Source: Mixophyes australis (taxonomy: Eukaryota > Chordata > Amphibia > Anura > Limnodynastidae). From it: DNA of 64,000 bases. The position numbers and the translations under genes were made by a program. A model generated the notes under the pieces. It was not told the DNA's origin. It worked only from the letters and a program-made list of their open reading frames with translations, and made no database searches. Below, in pieces: positions 54,376 through 64,000 of this stretch (the stretch's first letter is position 1; every line of letters starts with the position of its first letter). The stretch is from assembly GCA_036250195.1 (NCBI GenBank), contig JAVHZZ010000009.1, positions 41,507,824 through 41,571,823 on the forward strand. The letters are read 5' to 3'.

Positions 54376-55761
54376 TGTCGAAGTCACATAATTGTATGAA
54401 GTAAATCAAATTGATTAATATTGTTTTACCTTGCGATTGCGATCAGTATGCTACGTGTTATGACACAATCGCACGATAAACACACACACCCATTTACACG
54501 AACACATACACTTGTAATTAGTTCATATTAAAAATAGTTCCAATACATAGTTATTTAAGACCAAAGGTAGCAGAGTTTATGGTTAAATATTATAATGTTA
54601 TATATACTTTGTTGAGATCTTAAGGTTCAGGATGCAGGAAACATATTATGTCTAGTATCATTCTAATTCCCTATTTATCCTCAGACATCCAGTTCAATCT
54701 CCCAAAATATCGCACCTTGCGTATGCAAGATATGGATTCTAGGGAATAAACAATCAGAATGGTATTGTGTGTGTAATGTAAATAGACCAGTTTGAACCAG
54801 CTTTCGGCGAGAAGATTAGTATGCATGTCACGATTTGCACTCTGCAGCTGCTGTATGCAGTGACTTTATTGGATTTGGTATGCTTTCCACTTGTAGTACC
54901 ACTGCCCACCAAAGGGGCCACTGTGCTACTTGATTATTCTCCTTGATCACTGGGAGTGGTTTCAGCTGCATGAGGCCTATTTATACCTGCCTGCTTCAAA
55001 CAGTCTGGGCCAGATCATCAGGTCATTCCGAGGAGCATTCCCTGTGCTCAGCTTCTATCTGCTATCTGGACTCCTGCATATTTCTTCGTTGAAATCTACT
55101 ATTTGCTGTTACCTGTGTCCTGGACTCCTGCATCTTCAACCATTATACCTGGTACTTGTAGTTCTACGCTGCCTGTTGAAATCCACTATTTGCTGTTACC
55201 TGTGTCCTGGACTCCTGCATCTTTAACCATTATATCTGGTACTTGTAGTTCTACGCTGCCTGTTGAAAACTACTATTGCAGTTACCTGTTTCTCATCTGC
55301 ACTTTGAACCGTCTCATGAGTTACCTTGTCATCTCTGTTTATTAATAAACTCATTATAACCACTTATCTCCTCTCCGTGGTCATACCTGGAAAATCCTGA
55401 CAATGCATCTTTTGGAGAGCTGACCTCCACCCTTGGAGGGCATCAATTGAACTGGCCAATGACCTGCATTACACTCGACCGCCCTGAAGCCTGAACCTAT
55501 GGAAGCAAGCCAAATCATCTATATTGTTTTCACTGTATCACTAACTGTATATAAGCAGGGGCAACAGACAGTCTTTTGACCACAGACTTCAGGATTGAAT
55601 GACTGTAAGCTAAATCCAGAGCACCCGCGTATGTAATCGGCTGTACTTAAATGATTGAATTATTATTCTTTTGCTTGTGCTAATAAATCACATTGTGCGT
55701 TGGAACCACAACAATCGCAGTGGACCATAATTATTGTTAAGCGATTAAATAAATTTAATAA
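54376..55761 (+). mobile_element. Endogenous retrovirus 5' LTR, carrying a solo LTR
   Basis: Starts TGTCGAAGTCACATAATTG inside the DIRS recombinase gene and ends just before the primer-binding site at 55764. Aligns with the solo LTR at 37517-38330. AATAAATCAC near 55680 serves as a poly(A)-signal-like string. It is split by the 577-bp solo LTR at 54826-55402; without it the LTR is about 810 bp. Old, non-functional copy. Confidence 0.82.
54826..55402 (+). mobile_element. Solo LTR inside the retroviral LTR, perfect target duplication
   Basis: Begins TGTCACGATTTGCAC, ends AAATCCTGACA, flanked by ATGCA on both sides (54821-54825 and 55403-55407). Holds two 87-bp tandem units (55091-55177, 55178-55264) plus part of a third, and TTAATAAACTC as a poly(A)-signal-like string near 55342. 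Confidence 0.93.
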
Positions 55762-55763
55762 TT

Positions 55764-55781
55764 TGGGGGCTTGTCAGCGGA
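55764..55781 (+). other. Retroviral primer-binding site
   Basis: TGGGGGCTTGTCAGCGGA follows directly after the LTR. It resembles the TGGGGGCTCGTCC-type site used with tRNA-Pro, with differences in the second half. Confidence 0.65.
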
Positions 55782-56669
55782 GATCATGCTACCAGAAGAT
55801 TCGCAAAGCCAAAGGATTTCGGTTCCTCAACAAAGGGTGGAGATGCGTCATATATGGGTAAGAATGTAATGTGTTTGAAGCTTGTTTTTCATTCTGTGTT
55901 GTGAAACCGATTGTCCGTTTTGTGTAATCCAAGAACCGCTGATTTGAATCTAGGGACAAGAAAGTAAACTGTTTCTTATTGTCACTGTGCGTTTTACTGT
56001 AATTTGTGTTGCATAGCGTATGTGTACTGCCTGCAATGAGTATGTGTATTTACGGTATTGTTGCCACGTGTTTAATTGGTCGTTTTGATAGATAGTCCTG
56101 TTATATTTATAGTATGATCAAATGTTAAAACCTCTGAAAAGTTATTACAATCAATTGGGAAATTAATTTTCCTGCAGAAAAAAACTAAGATGTATGTGTA
56201 TGGGAATTGTGTGATTATAAAGTGAAAAGTTTATACAGATAGGATTGGTTGCTGTTTGACGAGACAGGTAGGACAGCCAATGACCGGTATACACGGCAGG
56301 TATACTGGTGGAAAAAACTAGAGGTTTAGCAAGCCTAACAGTAATCGCAAAGTTTATTGATAGTTTGTATCTTTAAGCGGTGTGATTGCACCACACAGTA
56401 CAGCATGAGACCGTGAATGTGACTTGAGAGAGTAGCTGGAGGAAATACGTTGGCAAGCCTGGGTAATTCCAGTGCTACCAGTGGTAGAATACTCAACAGG
56501 TGTGCTGGAAAGGCAGGGTATTGCGAAGTTGATACTTTTGTGCTCCCAGTTTCTGTGTTAGGTTTTCCTCATTGGGTACGCTGACAATCGTGTGTTGTTG
56601 TTCAGTTGTACTTAGTCGAGAAGAAGTGAGTGAACGTAGCTTTTGTAATTCGTCCACAGTCAACAAAAA

Positions 56670-57754
56670 TCTCTAGTGGTAGTTGCGTGCTGCGCCACAT
56701 GGTTGCTAAGCAAATTCTATAGATGGTCAATGATGTGCTACCTAAGGAAGGGCCGATTGGTTAGGCGAAGTTCATTATGTTTAAGGAATATCATCATCAT
56801 CATTTATTTATATAGCGCCAACCTTTTCCGTAGCGCTTTGCAATTGGGGACAAACATAGTAAACTAAAAAACAAACTGGGTAAAACAGACAAAGAGGTGA
56901 GAAGGCCCTGCTTGCAAGCTTACAATCTATGGGAATATGATGCATACTCAACAACGTACTGTGACAAATGGGTCAAGATGACCAAGGATTGTGTGACAGC
57001 TTTTCCCATGGTTGGTAGTTTCGATTCAGAGGTGTCAAGTAATGTTAGAAATAAAATATGTTTGATCAAATCAATGAAAAAGAGAATTAAACATGACTGC
57101 GTAAAACTGTGGCAAGAGGAAGGGAACACATGTTAAGGCAGAGCTTGCATACCGAAAGGAAGCGCTGTGAAGCGAGGAGAATGGAGCACAAGCGCTCCCC
57201 CGCCACCAAAAGCGGTTGGGGCGAAAGTACAGTCGATTTCAGAAATGTTAACAATAGACCAAGTATTTATGTCCTGTATTAAGCCACATAGACAAGGAAA
57301 GGGAGCGGTCGCACCAGCAGGGGCAGTGGCTGAAATTGGTGAGAGTAGCGGAGAAAGTGACAAAGAGGTAGCTGTTTCAGTTTTAATGCATGGCCTCAAG
57401 GAAAATTTGAAAATCAGGGTGCAAACTTCATTACCTAACCATAAAGAGATCACAGTCAATGCTCTCAGGGGGTCAGCTATAAAACATGATAGAAATATAG
57501 CTAAACAGAAAGAGGCACAAAGTAATAGGGTAATGATGGTAAGTGTCCAAGCACTAGATGGACTACACACACAACCACAGTATAATACCACTTGTTATAA
57601 GGAAAGGAAAAAACATCAGCTGAGGAAGTGTTTTAGATGCACTAAAACAGGACACCTAACAAAGGACTGTAAAGAAAGAACAAGAGCGGAAGCAAGGAGA
57701 TTTGGGCCACCTAAGAGGGAATCACATAGATGTCCACAAAGAGAGCGCACATAA
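56670..57754 (+). pseudogene. Endogenous retrovirus gag, broken by a SINE-like insertion
   Basis: A gag-like N-terminal frame near 56722 runs into a stop, then is cut by an insertion (56793-56935); it resumes at 56936 and stays open to about 57135 with a basic stretch (KSMKKRIKH). A second open frame (57167-57754) contains a Pro/Ala-rich part, a capsid-like tail and, near 57630-57675, one zinc knuckle CFRCTKTGHLTKDC of the CX2CX4HX4C type, followed by an Arg-rich tail as in retroviral nucleocapsid. No protease, polymerase or envelope frame is recognised downstream. This is an old inactive genomic copy; genus-level placement is not attempted. Confidence 0.75.
56793..56935 (-). mobile_element. 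SINE/LINE-tail insertion in ERV gag
   Basis: ATCATCATCATTTATTTATATAGCGCC (inverted tail) followed by GTAGCGCTTTGCAATTGGGG, TGCTTGCAAGC and TTACAATCTATGG. GGAATAT stands on both sides (56786-56792 and 56929-56935), a short target duplication; the gag frame joins when the insert is removed. Confidence 0.75.
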
Positions 57755-57840
57755 GTCTCAGAGGTTTCTCAACAGTTGCCCACACACATCATAGCAGCAA
57801 ATGCTTTGCGGGAGAACAATAACCAACACTAGGTCAAGCC

Positions 57841-58615
57841 ATACCTGTAATTCTACAACCAGGTAGGTTAAATGTTAATCTGTGGTAGGTGTAACTGTTC
57901 AAGTTTAAAGAGAGGTAATGTAAATGTATATTTTATTTTTGTTGATTGTTTGCTTTCTGTTGTCTTGTGTTTACTTTCCTGTCACTGGTCAATGATAATG
58001 ATTGAAAGTAAAAGAAATATCATGTTTGTTTTTTGGCTATTATTTGAAACTAACTTTGTTCTTCTCTTCTGTAGATAAGGACAGAAAGAGATATATATTT
58101 AACAATTAAGGGGATTGCAGGAGAAGTACAAAACTTTCCCTTGAAAGACAAATTAACAATGGGTCATTGTAACACTCTTTCTTCTAATTGAAGTGACTCA
58201 TGATAATTTATTTGGCTGAGATTCATAATTTAAAATTAAATGTGTAAAATGAAATCTGCTCCTAGTGTTGTGTTTTATGTATTCCAGGAAGACACACATG
58301 TGAGATACAAAGTATGCGTCACAAAGGGTTCATTTTGCACTTCTCTATTATAGTCACGACTCTATCGCAAGGTATATAATTATTGTGATCATAGAAACCA
58401 AGATCATACGAGCTAACGATGGACGACACTGGATTGGATGGGTGATGTAACTCCCTGTTAAATTTAATAAGTATGGGGAGGGGTCATAGATTAATTTATA
58501 GCAAAGGGGATATTAAATAGTAGAGCCATTTCCCCACAGTGCCCAATCTAGCTGTTATTTTGCTGTAAATCTCCTTCTCTGCTTTTCTGCTTTTCTATAA
58601 TACAGTGATGTTGGA
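57841..58615. other. No gene seen
   Basis: Position fits the retroviral pol region but nothing readable remains. Confidence 0.45.
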
Positions 58616-58619
58616 GGAG

Positions 58620-60115
58620 AAGAAATGGACTAGAGACAGCATGGAAGAGGGCCCTGCTTGTAAGAGCTTACATAATAAAGGAAGGGCAAACAGACAGCAG
58701 GAACAAGAAGAGTCAGTGGAGGGGATTAGGCACAAGAGCAGTGCGTAGAGGACAGGGGAAGAGGGAGGTTAGAAGTTCAAGCATGGAGAAGATTAGGTGG
58801 GTGGCTGGTAGGCTTTGAGGAACAGATCAGTTTTAAGTGCCTGTTTGAAGGTGCACAGATTAGGGGACAGTGAGGGAGATCGTTCCAGTTGAGGGGGGCA
58901 GCCAGGGAGAAATCTTCAATTCTGGCATGGGATGAGGTGATCAGTGTGGCAGAGAGGCGATGGTCATTGGTTGATCACAGGGAATGGGTGGGAGTGGGAA
59001 TGGAGAGGAGGTTAAAGCTATATGGGGCAGTGGAGTTGGAGGGGACCTTTTAGGTGAGAGTGAGGCGTTTGATAAAAATTTTGTAGGGGAAGGGGAGCCA
59101 ATGTAAGGCAAGGCAGAAAGGGTAGGCAGAACAAGAGCAGCATGAAAGCAAGATAAGTCTTGCAGCCACTTTGAATATAGAAGGAAAGAGGGCGAGGTGG
59201 GAGTTGGAGAGGCCAGTGAGGAGAAGGTAACAGTAATCAAGATGGGAAATGATGAGTGTGTGGATTATTGTTTTGGTAGCATCCTGAGATAGGAAGGACT
59301 GGAGGCGGGTGATGTTGCAGAGTTGGAAGCAACAAGATTGGGCAAGAGATTCAATGTGAGGACAAAAGAGAGGGACAGTGACACTCAGGCAAAGTTTGGG
59401 AACAGAAGAGATGGCGGTGTTGTTAACAGTCATAGAGCGATCAAGGCGGGAAGAAGATTTAGAAGCAGGGAAAACTATGAGCAATGTTAGTTTTAAGAAA
59501 ACTTGAGGACATCCAAGAGGAGATGGTAGAAAGGCAGTCTGATACACAAGAGAGGGGGGGGGGCAGGAAAAGAGATATAGAGTTCAATGTCATCGGTGTA
59601 AAGGTTAGACTGGAGACTGAAAATAGTGATGAGATCACCCAGAGAGGTAATGTACAGCAAAAAGAGTAGAGGGCCAAGAACAGAGCCCTGAGGGACTCCT
59701 TTGGGAAGGGTAGAGGGGGGAAGATGAATCAGGAGTGGAAACAGAGAAGGAGCTGTTGGTGATGTATGAGGTGAACAATGTGAGGGCAGAGCGAGAGAAA
59801 GAAGGATCTCTAATAGGAGGGGGTGCTCCTTGGTGTTGAAGGCTGCAGTGAGGTCCAGGAGGATGAACAGGGAGAAGTGACCCCTGGATTTAGCTGATCC
59901 AGGTGGCAGCTAAACGGGGAAGAGGAAAGAATGAGGTAGTGGACTTCTTCACCCGAAGTAGGGCAGAAGGAGCACCAGAGTTTGTTGTTGGCGTAAGATG
60001 GATTGATGACGATGAGGCAAGGAAGAGATATGGAGCCTGATAGTCTCAATTCGGTAGCAGAGAGCGGGATAGGATGAGGACTGAGAAGAAATAAGGGACT
60101 TCAAGAAGAATACTA
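58620..60115 (-). pseudogene. L2-type LINE reverse transcriptase, C-terminal part
   Basis: Minus-strand frames from right to left: a QGSVLGP-like block near 59690, SNLYTDDIELYISFP near 59590 (Y-T-D-D for Y-A-D-D, both Asp kept), CLSTISSWMSSSFLKTN, DRSMTVNN, AQSCCFQLCNITRLQSFL, TLIISHLDYCYLLLTGL, ALHWLPFPYKIFIKRL, ITSSHARIEDFSLAAP and NWNDLP. These are the palm, thumb and C-terminal blocks of L2/CR1-group ORF2. Frames alternate by indels and a G-run (59553-59562) disrupts one. Same family as the fragment at 8056-8766. N-terminal endonuclease not recognised. Confidence 0.85.
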
Positions 60116-60708
60116 TAGTATGATAACCAGTAGTCACTGCTAGTTTACTCTTCACTCTATCTCACCCAGTTTATCAGCGCACAATTCCAGCAGACTGATC
60201 TGTAAATAAGCTCATAAGATTTGTGCAGTAAAATCATGGCTTTTTCAATATAAATTGCCTCTTTCATCCTGTCCTACCCTCTTCAAGTGACTTTCGCAGC
60301 ACAGAATCGCAGCAAAGATACTACCCACATGCTATTTATTCTAAAATGGCATCTAAAAACAGGGAGGTGGAAGAAATCGATTCAAAACTCACAAGATTAA
60401 AAGTTTTACCAGAAATTACATTTAGGGGTATATTTTCTAAACTGTGGTTTGAAAAAGGGGAGGTGTTATCTATAGCAATCAATCAGATTTTAGTTATCAT
60501 TTGTTTAGTACATTCTACAAAATGACAGCTAGAATCTGATTGGTTGCTATAGGCAACATCTACACTTTTTCAAACCTGCAGTTTAGTAAATTTACTCCTT
60601 AGCCTCTATTTCAGATCTGAATTTGGCTCAAGAAACATGGCTGAGTTCGACCCGGTAACCCAAAATTTGGGTCTGTTGCATTTCTTCGAATCTTAACTGG
60701 CCATCTCT
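60116..60708. mobile_element. hAT terminal fragment with nested MITE
   Basis: Aligns with 15990-16290 and 9900-10290: CAGACTGATCTGTAAATAA, AAAATCATGGCTTTTTCAATATAAATTGCC, CTACCCACATGCTAT, TTCTAAAATGGCA, TCAGATCTGAATTTGGC. It ends near GGCCATCTCTTA (inverted TAAGAGATGGCC), a hAT-like end. The copy stops at the L2 on the left. Confidence 0.6.
60425..60598. mobile_element. Palindromic MITE with TTA target duplication (PIF/Harbinger type)
   Basis: Left GGGGTATATTTTCTAAACTG and right (inverted) GGAGTAAATTTACTAAACTG; arms continue through GGTTTGAAAAAG and TCTATAGCAATCAATCAG / CTGATTGGTTGCTATAGG. TTA stands on both sides (60422-60424, 60599-60601), the TWA target pattern of PIF/Harbinger. 174 bp, nearly all palindrome. 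Confidence 0.9.
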
Positions 60709-61846
60709 TATTTTTATTAAGTATTGATTGGGGGTCCAGGTTGGGAGAATATAACATGAGTGGCATGATGTAAGCAGTGCTGTAGTATTTTCAATACAGT
60801 GACTCTGTGCAGACTACAACTGCTCCTTTAAGGTTGTGTTTAGCAATAAGAAATATGAAGTCTATTGTCTATTAGGGAAAGCTGCAGAATTTTAAAATGA
60901 TAGATAGTTGAGGAACGAAGAATAACAAATACACTCCCTAAAAATATGGCACTGATATGATTTTATAGTGTAAAAGTCATCTCTCTTACAGGTGTAATTC
61001 CTCTTAGCTGACAAAAAAACTACAATAATGTAAATGATCTTACAATGTAATTGGTTTCCTTAAAGCAGAGATTTGGCTGTCTTCGTTTGTCTGGAATTTA
61101 CACTTGTTTTTCTTTCCAGAAAAGTCTAAAGGGGATGGGGTGGGAGGAAAGACTGTCACTCAACTCTGTATCCTTAACCCACCCTATCTTCATTAGTGTG
61201 TGATACAGTGGACAAGTAGAAAAAAAGGAAACCAATTCAATGATAATGGTAGAAACTACCAGACAGGGATATTTTTTGAAATGTACTTTCAGTTCTCTTC
61301 TACTATAATAAAGATTTATACATACCGGTATATGTTTTAGCAGCAATAGCAGTCTTGTTTTAAAAGATTTTAATGTTTTTACCTCAAAAAAGTCCTTGAT
61401 TTTTATTGTTAGCCACATGGATAGTGCAGTGAAGTTGCAATATTGTATAGCCTATAGGTGCCATTATTAGAATGACATTAACATTTTATTGAATACTGTT
61501 TATATATAGAGCACTATTCTGTTAACATACCATGACTATCCTGTGATCATGATATTGTTCTGTTATATTGCAAATATTGCCCATCAATAAATATTAACTT
61601 GTATGTTGTTTGAGTTAAACATAGAGAGCAAGAAAGGTAATACCTTCTGGTTATTCGCACATTTAGAAAAAGTACAAATATTGAGAATCACTGTGCATAA
61701 AACAATAAATGTAACTATTCAAGTGCTTGTAAATAATGAATAAAGACAGATGCAGAAAACTGTATGCAGTATGGAGAGCAGGAGGTATGGTAGTGTGCAG
61801 TTGATCATACAAGCAGAATAATAGCCTGCACTATGGATAATCTTAC
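60709..61846. other. No gene seen
   Basis: AT-rich, nothing recognised on either strand. Confidence 0.45.
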
Positions 61847-62033
61847 TGTAGTTGTATACTATATGTGTTTGATGGAAGTGACATTACTGCAATCCACTTG
61901 CCAACCAGCAAGTGCTGGCTGACAGGAAATACCTTGCAACCATTTTCAGTTCTCAGTAAATACCACATAGTAAAGACATGTTTTCACAGCTCTCCAGCCT
62001 CTTCTTCTTGATTTTAATTCAGACAATTCTACA
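61847..62033 (+). mobile_element. Gypsy 5' LTR (left limit uncertain)
   Basis: Ends CAATTCTACA directly before the primer-binding site. TGTAG at 61847 makes an inverted pair with CTACA at the end, so an LTR of about 187 bp is suggested; a longer LTR cannot be excluded. Confidence 0.45.
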
Positions 62034-62050
62034 TGGTGTCAGAAGGTTGG
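62034..62050 (+). other. Gypsy primer-binding site
   Basis: TGGTGTCAGAAGGTTGG is a typical gypsy primer-binding start (TGGTGTCAGAAGT...). Confidence 0.7.
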
Positions 62051-62054
62051 CTGA

Positions 62055-62310
62055 GATGGCACAAGGTCTCCGATGCATAGATCACTTTGTTTTTGACAAC
62101 ACCATTGTAGACGCATGGCTAAAATTCAAGAAGGAATGGCGTGTATACTGCTGTGCTGGACTCTCAGACAAATCAAAAAAGGTACAGGAATACACCCTGC
62201 TCAATTTAGCTGGTGCTGAAGCTGAAGATAAAGCTGACACATTTGTCTATTCAGAAGGGGAGGATCAGGAGGATCCAGACACACTAATATATATTAGTGT
62301 GTCTATATAA
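62055..62310 (+). pseudogene. Gypsy gag, N-terminal part
   Basis: Starts with the Met before AQGLRCIDHFVFD, then VDAWLKFKKEWRVY, LSDKSKKVQEYTLLNLAG and EGEDQEDPDTL. This is the N-terminal domain of Ty3/gypsy gag of the kind found in vertebrate genomes (capsid-forming protein). Open from the start but cut at a perfect 26-bp palindrome (62278-62303), after which unrelated sequence begins. The same element seems to continue at 63426 with RT and 63643 with RNase H. Confidence 0.85.
62278..62303. repeat. Perfect 26-bp palindrome at a gag breakpoint
   Basis: GACACACTAATAT followed by its exact inverted complement. The left half is gag coding sequence; the right half marks the start of the inserted segment. 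Confidence 0.97.
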
Positions 62311-63425
62311 ATTATATATCTTTATTTGATTACCCTACAGTAACCAATAATACATGCTGGTTTCTTATGATATGTATCCGCCTGGTGTACTAATCGGTGG
62401 TATGTCATATCCGGGACTTTCATCATTCTTGCGTTCCATTGCTTATGATGTCTGACACGCATTCACTTGGTCTATTACTCCGTGCCGATACGTCACATCC
62501 GGTTGAGCGGTTATGAAGTTACTGTCGGCACGGTGGATATCTAGGTGATTATGCACATAACTCTATCTTCTACTAAGTTTTAAATGCTGTACTGATAACA
62601 ATATGTTGTTTTATGTATTTTAATGTGTTATTATGTATTTTTACCGATCCTACTTTGGATTGGCTATGTCCGGTTTAAATAGCTGTGCATTTCTGATCAG
62701 TCTTATCTCCTTGACAAAGACCGCCAGACGGTTGAAACGCGTCGGAGTGATAAGACTAATCCTTGGCAGTGTGTTGAATGCTGTATTAGCTATCTGTTTG
62801 AAGGCATCAAAGTGGAAGTGTCATCCCGGGACTTGTTACATCTGACCCCTGGTTGTATGCGCTAAGAACCTGATTTCTGGTAGGAGCAATCACACACTAT
62901 TCTTTTTGTATGTGAAGTTTTAATAAATTGTTGAATCTTTTAGACGATATAACGCTAGATTTTGTCTATTTCTTTCTCTGACCATCATTATATGCGGACA
63001 CTGGCATTGGAGAGGAAAGGATTAAAGTGGAATTAATTGCGAGAGTCCGGATATAGGGAGGAGCTCCTCTTATGTTTTATATGCCTATCCAACCCAGATT
63101 TCTGGTAGGAACTCATCTTTTATTAATACCACGAAGGTGATGGGAAGGTGTACATCATTTTGAAGCAGTATATCTGTGATGTGAAATAAGCCATCTTCTA
63201 TACTTCATGAGAGTGGACTTTTACTATGGACATGTTTGATACATATATATTCACTTGAATATTTCTGTTTATTTATGAGAACCTTTAAGCGCTGAATTTC
63301 CTGATGTAATATTGTTGCTATTGTTATTTATTAGGCTGTATACCCTTGTATCGGGATTTTGGCTGCATTTAGGATCATAGAGCGCTGTATCTGTGGTTAT
63401 TCCCTTTTTTTTATATAGCTATGCG
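62304..63425 (+). mobile_element. Inserted segment with hammerhead-like motif (Penelope-like suspected)
   Basis: Lies between two parts of one gypsy element. Contains the motif at 62707-62747 and, about 185 bases later, TTTTAATAAATTG. No protein domain recognised. Right limit is set only by where gypsy RT sequence resumes. Confidence 0.45.
62707..62747 (+). ncRNA. Hammerhead-ribozyme-like motif, copy 2
   Basis: CTCC (62707-62710) and GGAG (62744-62747) pair as stem I. Then TTGACAA plus an extra A, hairpin GACCG-CCAGA-CGGTT (62719-62733, one G-U pair), GAAAC and GCGTC. Against the core CUGAUGA the changes are C3 to U and G8 to A, which together keep the known 3-8 base pair as U-A. Stem III would again be minimal (A-U, C-G). 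Same extra A as copy 1. Activity unlikely to be full, fold plausible. Confidence 0.55.
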
Positions 63426-63515
63426 GTTAAACCCTGACAAGTGTCGTTTCAGAGTTACTGAGGTCCCATATGTTGGCCACCTTCTAACCTCAGAGGCTCT
63501 CTCTCTCGGTCTGTG
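63426..63515 (+). pseudogene. Gypsy reverse transcriptase fragment
   Basis: Frame reads LNPDKCRFRVTEVPYVGHLL then TSEAL, the conserved block after the YVDD box of Ty3/gypsy RT (N-x-x-K-C-x-F...V-x-Y-L-G-H). Cut by a SINE-like insertion to the right. Confidence 0.85.
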
Positions 63516-63519
63516 TGGG

Positions 63520-63641
63520 TATGTTAGGGAATTTAGACTGTAAGCTCCAATGGGGCAAGGACTGATGTGAATGATTTCTCTGTACAGCACTGCGGAATCA
63601 GTGGCGCTATATAAATAAATGGTGATGATGATGATGATGAT
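63520..63641 (+). mobile_element. SINE/LINE tail with (GAT)n
   Basis: TTAGACTGTAAGCTCCAATG, GGGCAAGGACTGATGTGAATG, CAGCACTGCGGAATCAGTGG, GCGCTATATAAATAAATGG and then a (TGA)n run to 63640. It is the forward form of the tails at 56793 and 48800. GGTCT stands on both sides, a possible target duplication. Confidence 0.8.
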
Positions 63642-63642
63642 G

Positions 63643-63745
63643 GTCTTGGTGCTGTCTGTTTGCAGACAGAACCCATCAGTTTTGTGTCCAGAGCCCTGTC
63701 AGGATGTGAGCATAACTCTGATATGCTGAAATAGAATATTGGAGG
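63643..63745 (+). pseudogene. Gypsy RNase H fragment
   Basis: Frame reads GLGAVCLQTEPISFVSRALSG, the G-x-G-A-V-L-x-Q...F-x-S-R-x-L block of gypsy RNase H. The first catalytic Asp lies just before the readable part and is not preserved. A large part between the RT block and this one is deleted. To 64000 nothing further is recognised. Confidence 0.8.
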
Positions 63746-64000
63746 TCAGGTCCCAAATAAATCTTTGCATGAATACCTAAATTAACCCAGGAGGAGGTAA
63801 TTGAGTTAGGCAAACCCTTTGTGCAGAGACCAGCTTAAGATATGCAGATCACAGACCTCCATTGTATTTGATCATGTATTTCCCTAGCTAATTGACTTCC
63901 TTTCAATAGGTAGTGTAAGCACAAACTAACACCTGAGTGTAAATTGGAGAGCCATATGCCTAGGTGCAAATCTTGGAGACTCTGGTATAAAAATCTGCAT

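Noticed and set aside
57872..58078. 68-codon hydrophobic open frame after ERV gag
   Set aside because: AT-rich, no envelope or polymerase motif, likely chance.
59553..59562. G-run and similar homopolymers (9802, 15562, 19880, 21609) as G-quadruplex or regulatory sites
   Set aside because: Single homopolymer runs inside dead elements; length can be an assembly artefact.
1..64000. CRISPR arrays, oper-like clusters, tRNA or rRNA genes
   Set aside because: None seen; tandem repeats present are minisatellites and microsatellites without spacer structure, and no cloverleaf or rRNA core was recognised.

Overview
This window is vertebrate, most likely anuran amphibian, intergenic DNA built almost entirely from transposable elements. 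I see no host protein-coding gene, rRNA, tRNA, CRISPR array or bacterial-type operon. The animal and amphibian reading rests on the mixture of families: Tx1-like L1, an L2-type LINE with a GCGCTATATAAATAAA-like tail, Tc1/mariner, Ac-type hAT with BED zinc finger, PIF/Harbinger with a separate Myb/MADF gene, Ngaro/DIRS with an SGNH hydrolase, Ty3/gypsy LTRs, an endogenous retrovirus and several palindromic MITEs. The assignment to frogs is inference from family composition; no database was searched.

Layout. 1-910: gypsy pol remnant. 1130-1440: 3' part of a retroelement carrying a hammerhead-like RNA motif. 3.1-5.1 kb: solo LTR beside a Harbinger Myb/SANT-type gene remnant. 5.2-7.0 kb: Tc1 split by a solo LTR. 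7.5-16.6 kb: an old minus-strand hAT split by an L2, a non-autonomous hAT, an internal tandem duplication, a Tc1 (itself split by a solo LTR) and a hAT MITE. 17.9-19.7 kb: Harbinger with interleaved antisense genes. 19.7-25.0 kb: minus-strand L1 split by a fold-back element that is split by a solo LTR. 26.87-31.94 kb: a complete 5.07-kb hAT with perfect 8-bp target duplications and an intact 627-codon transposase core. 33-36.4 kb: minisatellite, Ngaro SGNH-hydrolase remnant, plus-strand L1 remnant. 36.6-47.8 kb: MITEs, retroviral solo LTR, several other LTRs, a duplicated segment and a second Harbinger. 51.1-54.4 kb: Ngaro/DIRS gag-RT-RNase H-recombinase, truncated by an endogenous retrovirus (LTR with PBS and gag, 54.4-57.8 kb) whose LTR carries another solo LTR. 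58.6-60.1 kb: minus-strand L2-type LINE. 60.1-60.7 kb: hAT end with a palindromic MITE. 61.8-63.8 kb: gypsy (PBS, gag, RT, RNase H) split by a second hammerhead-motif element and by a SINE-like tail.

Most elements are dead: catalytic residues are lost in the Harbinger, L1 and DIRS enzymes I could read. The one element that looks fairly young is the hAT at 26872-31938. The most interesting signals are (a) two hammerhead-ribozyme-like motifs in the two flanking retroelements, one carrying a U-A in place of the core C3-G8 pair; (b) a 3' region of the intact hAT assembled from reshuffled pieces of its own transposase gene; (c) a 20-bp hairpin just downstream of the hAT transposase that shows compensatory changes between the two hAT copies; and (d) several insertion stacks with readable target-site duplications that give a relative chronology.
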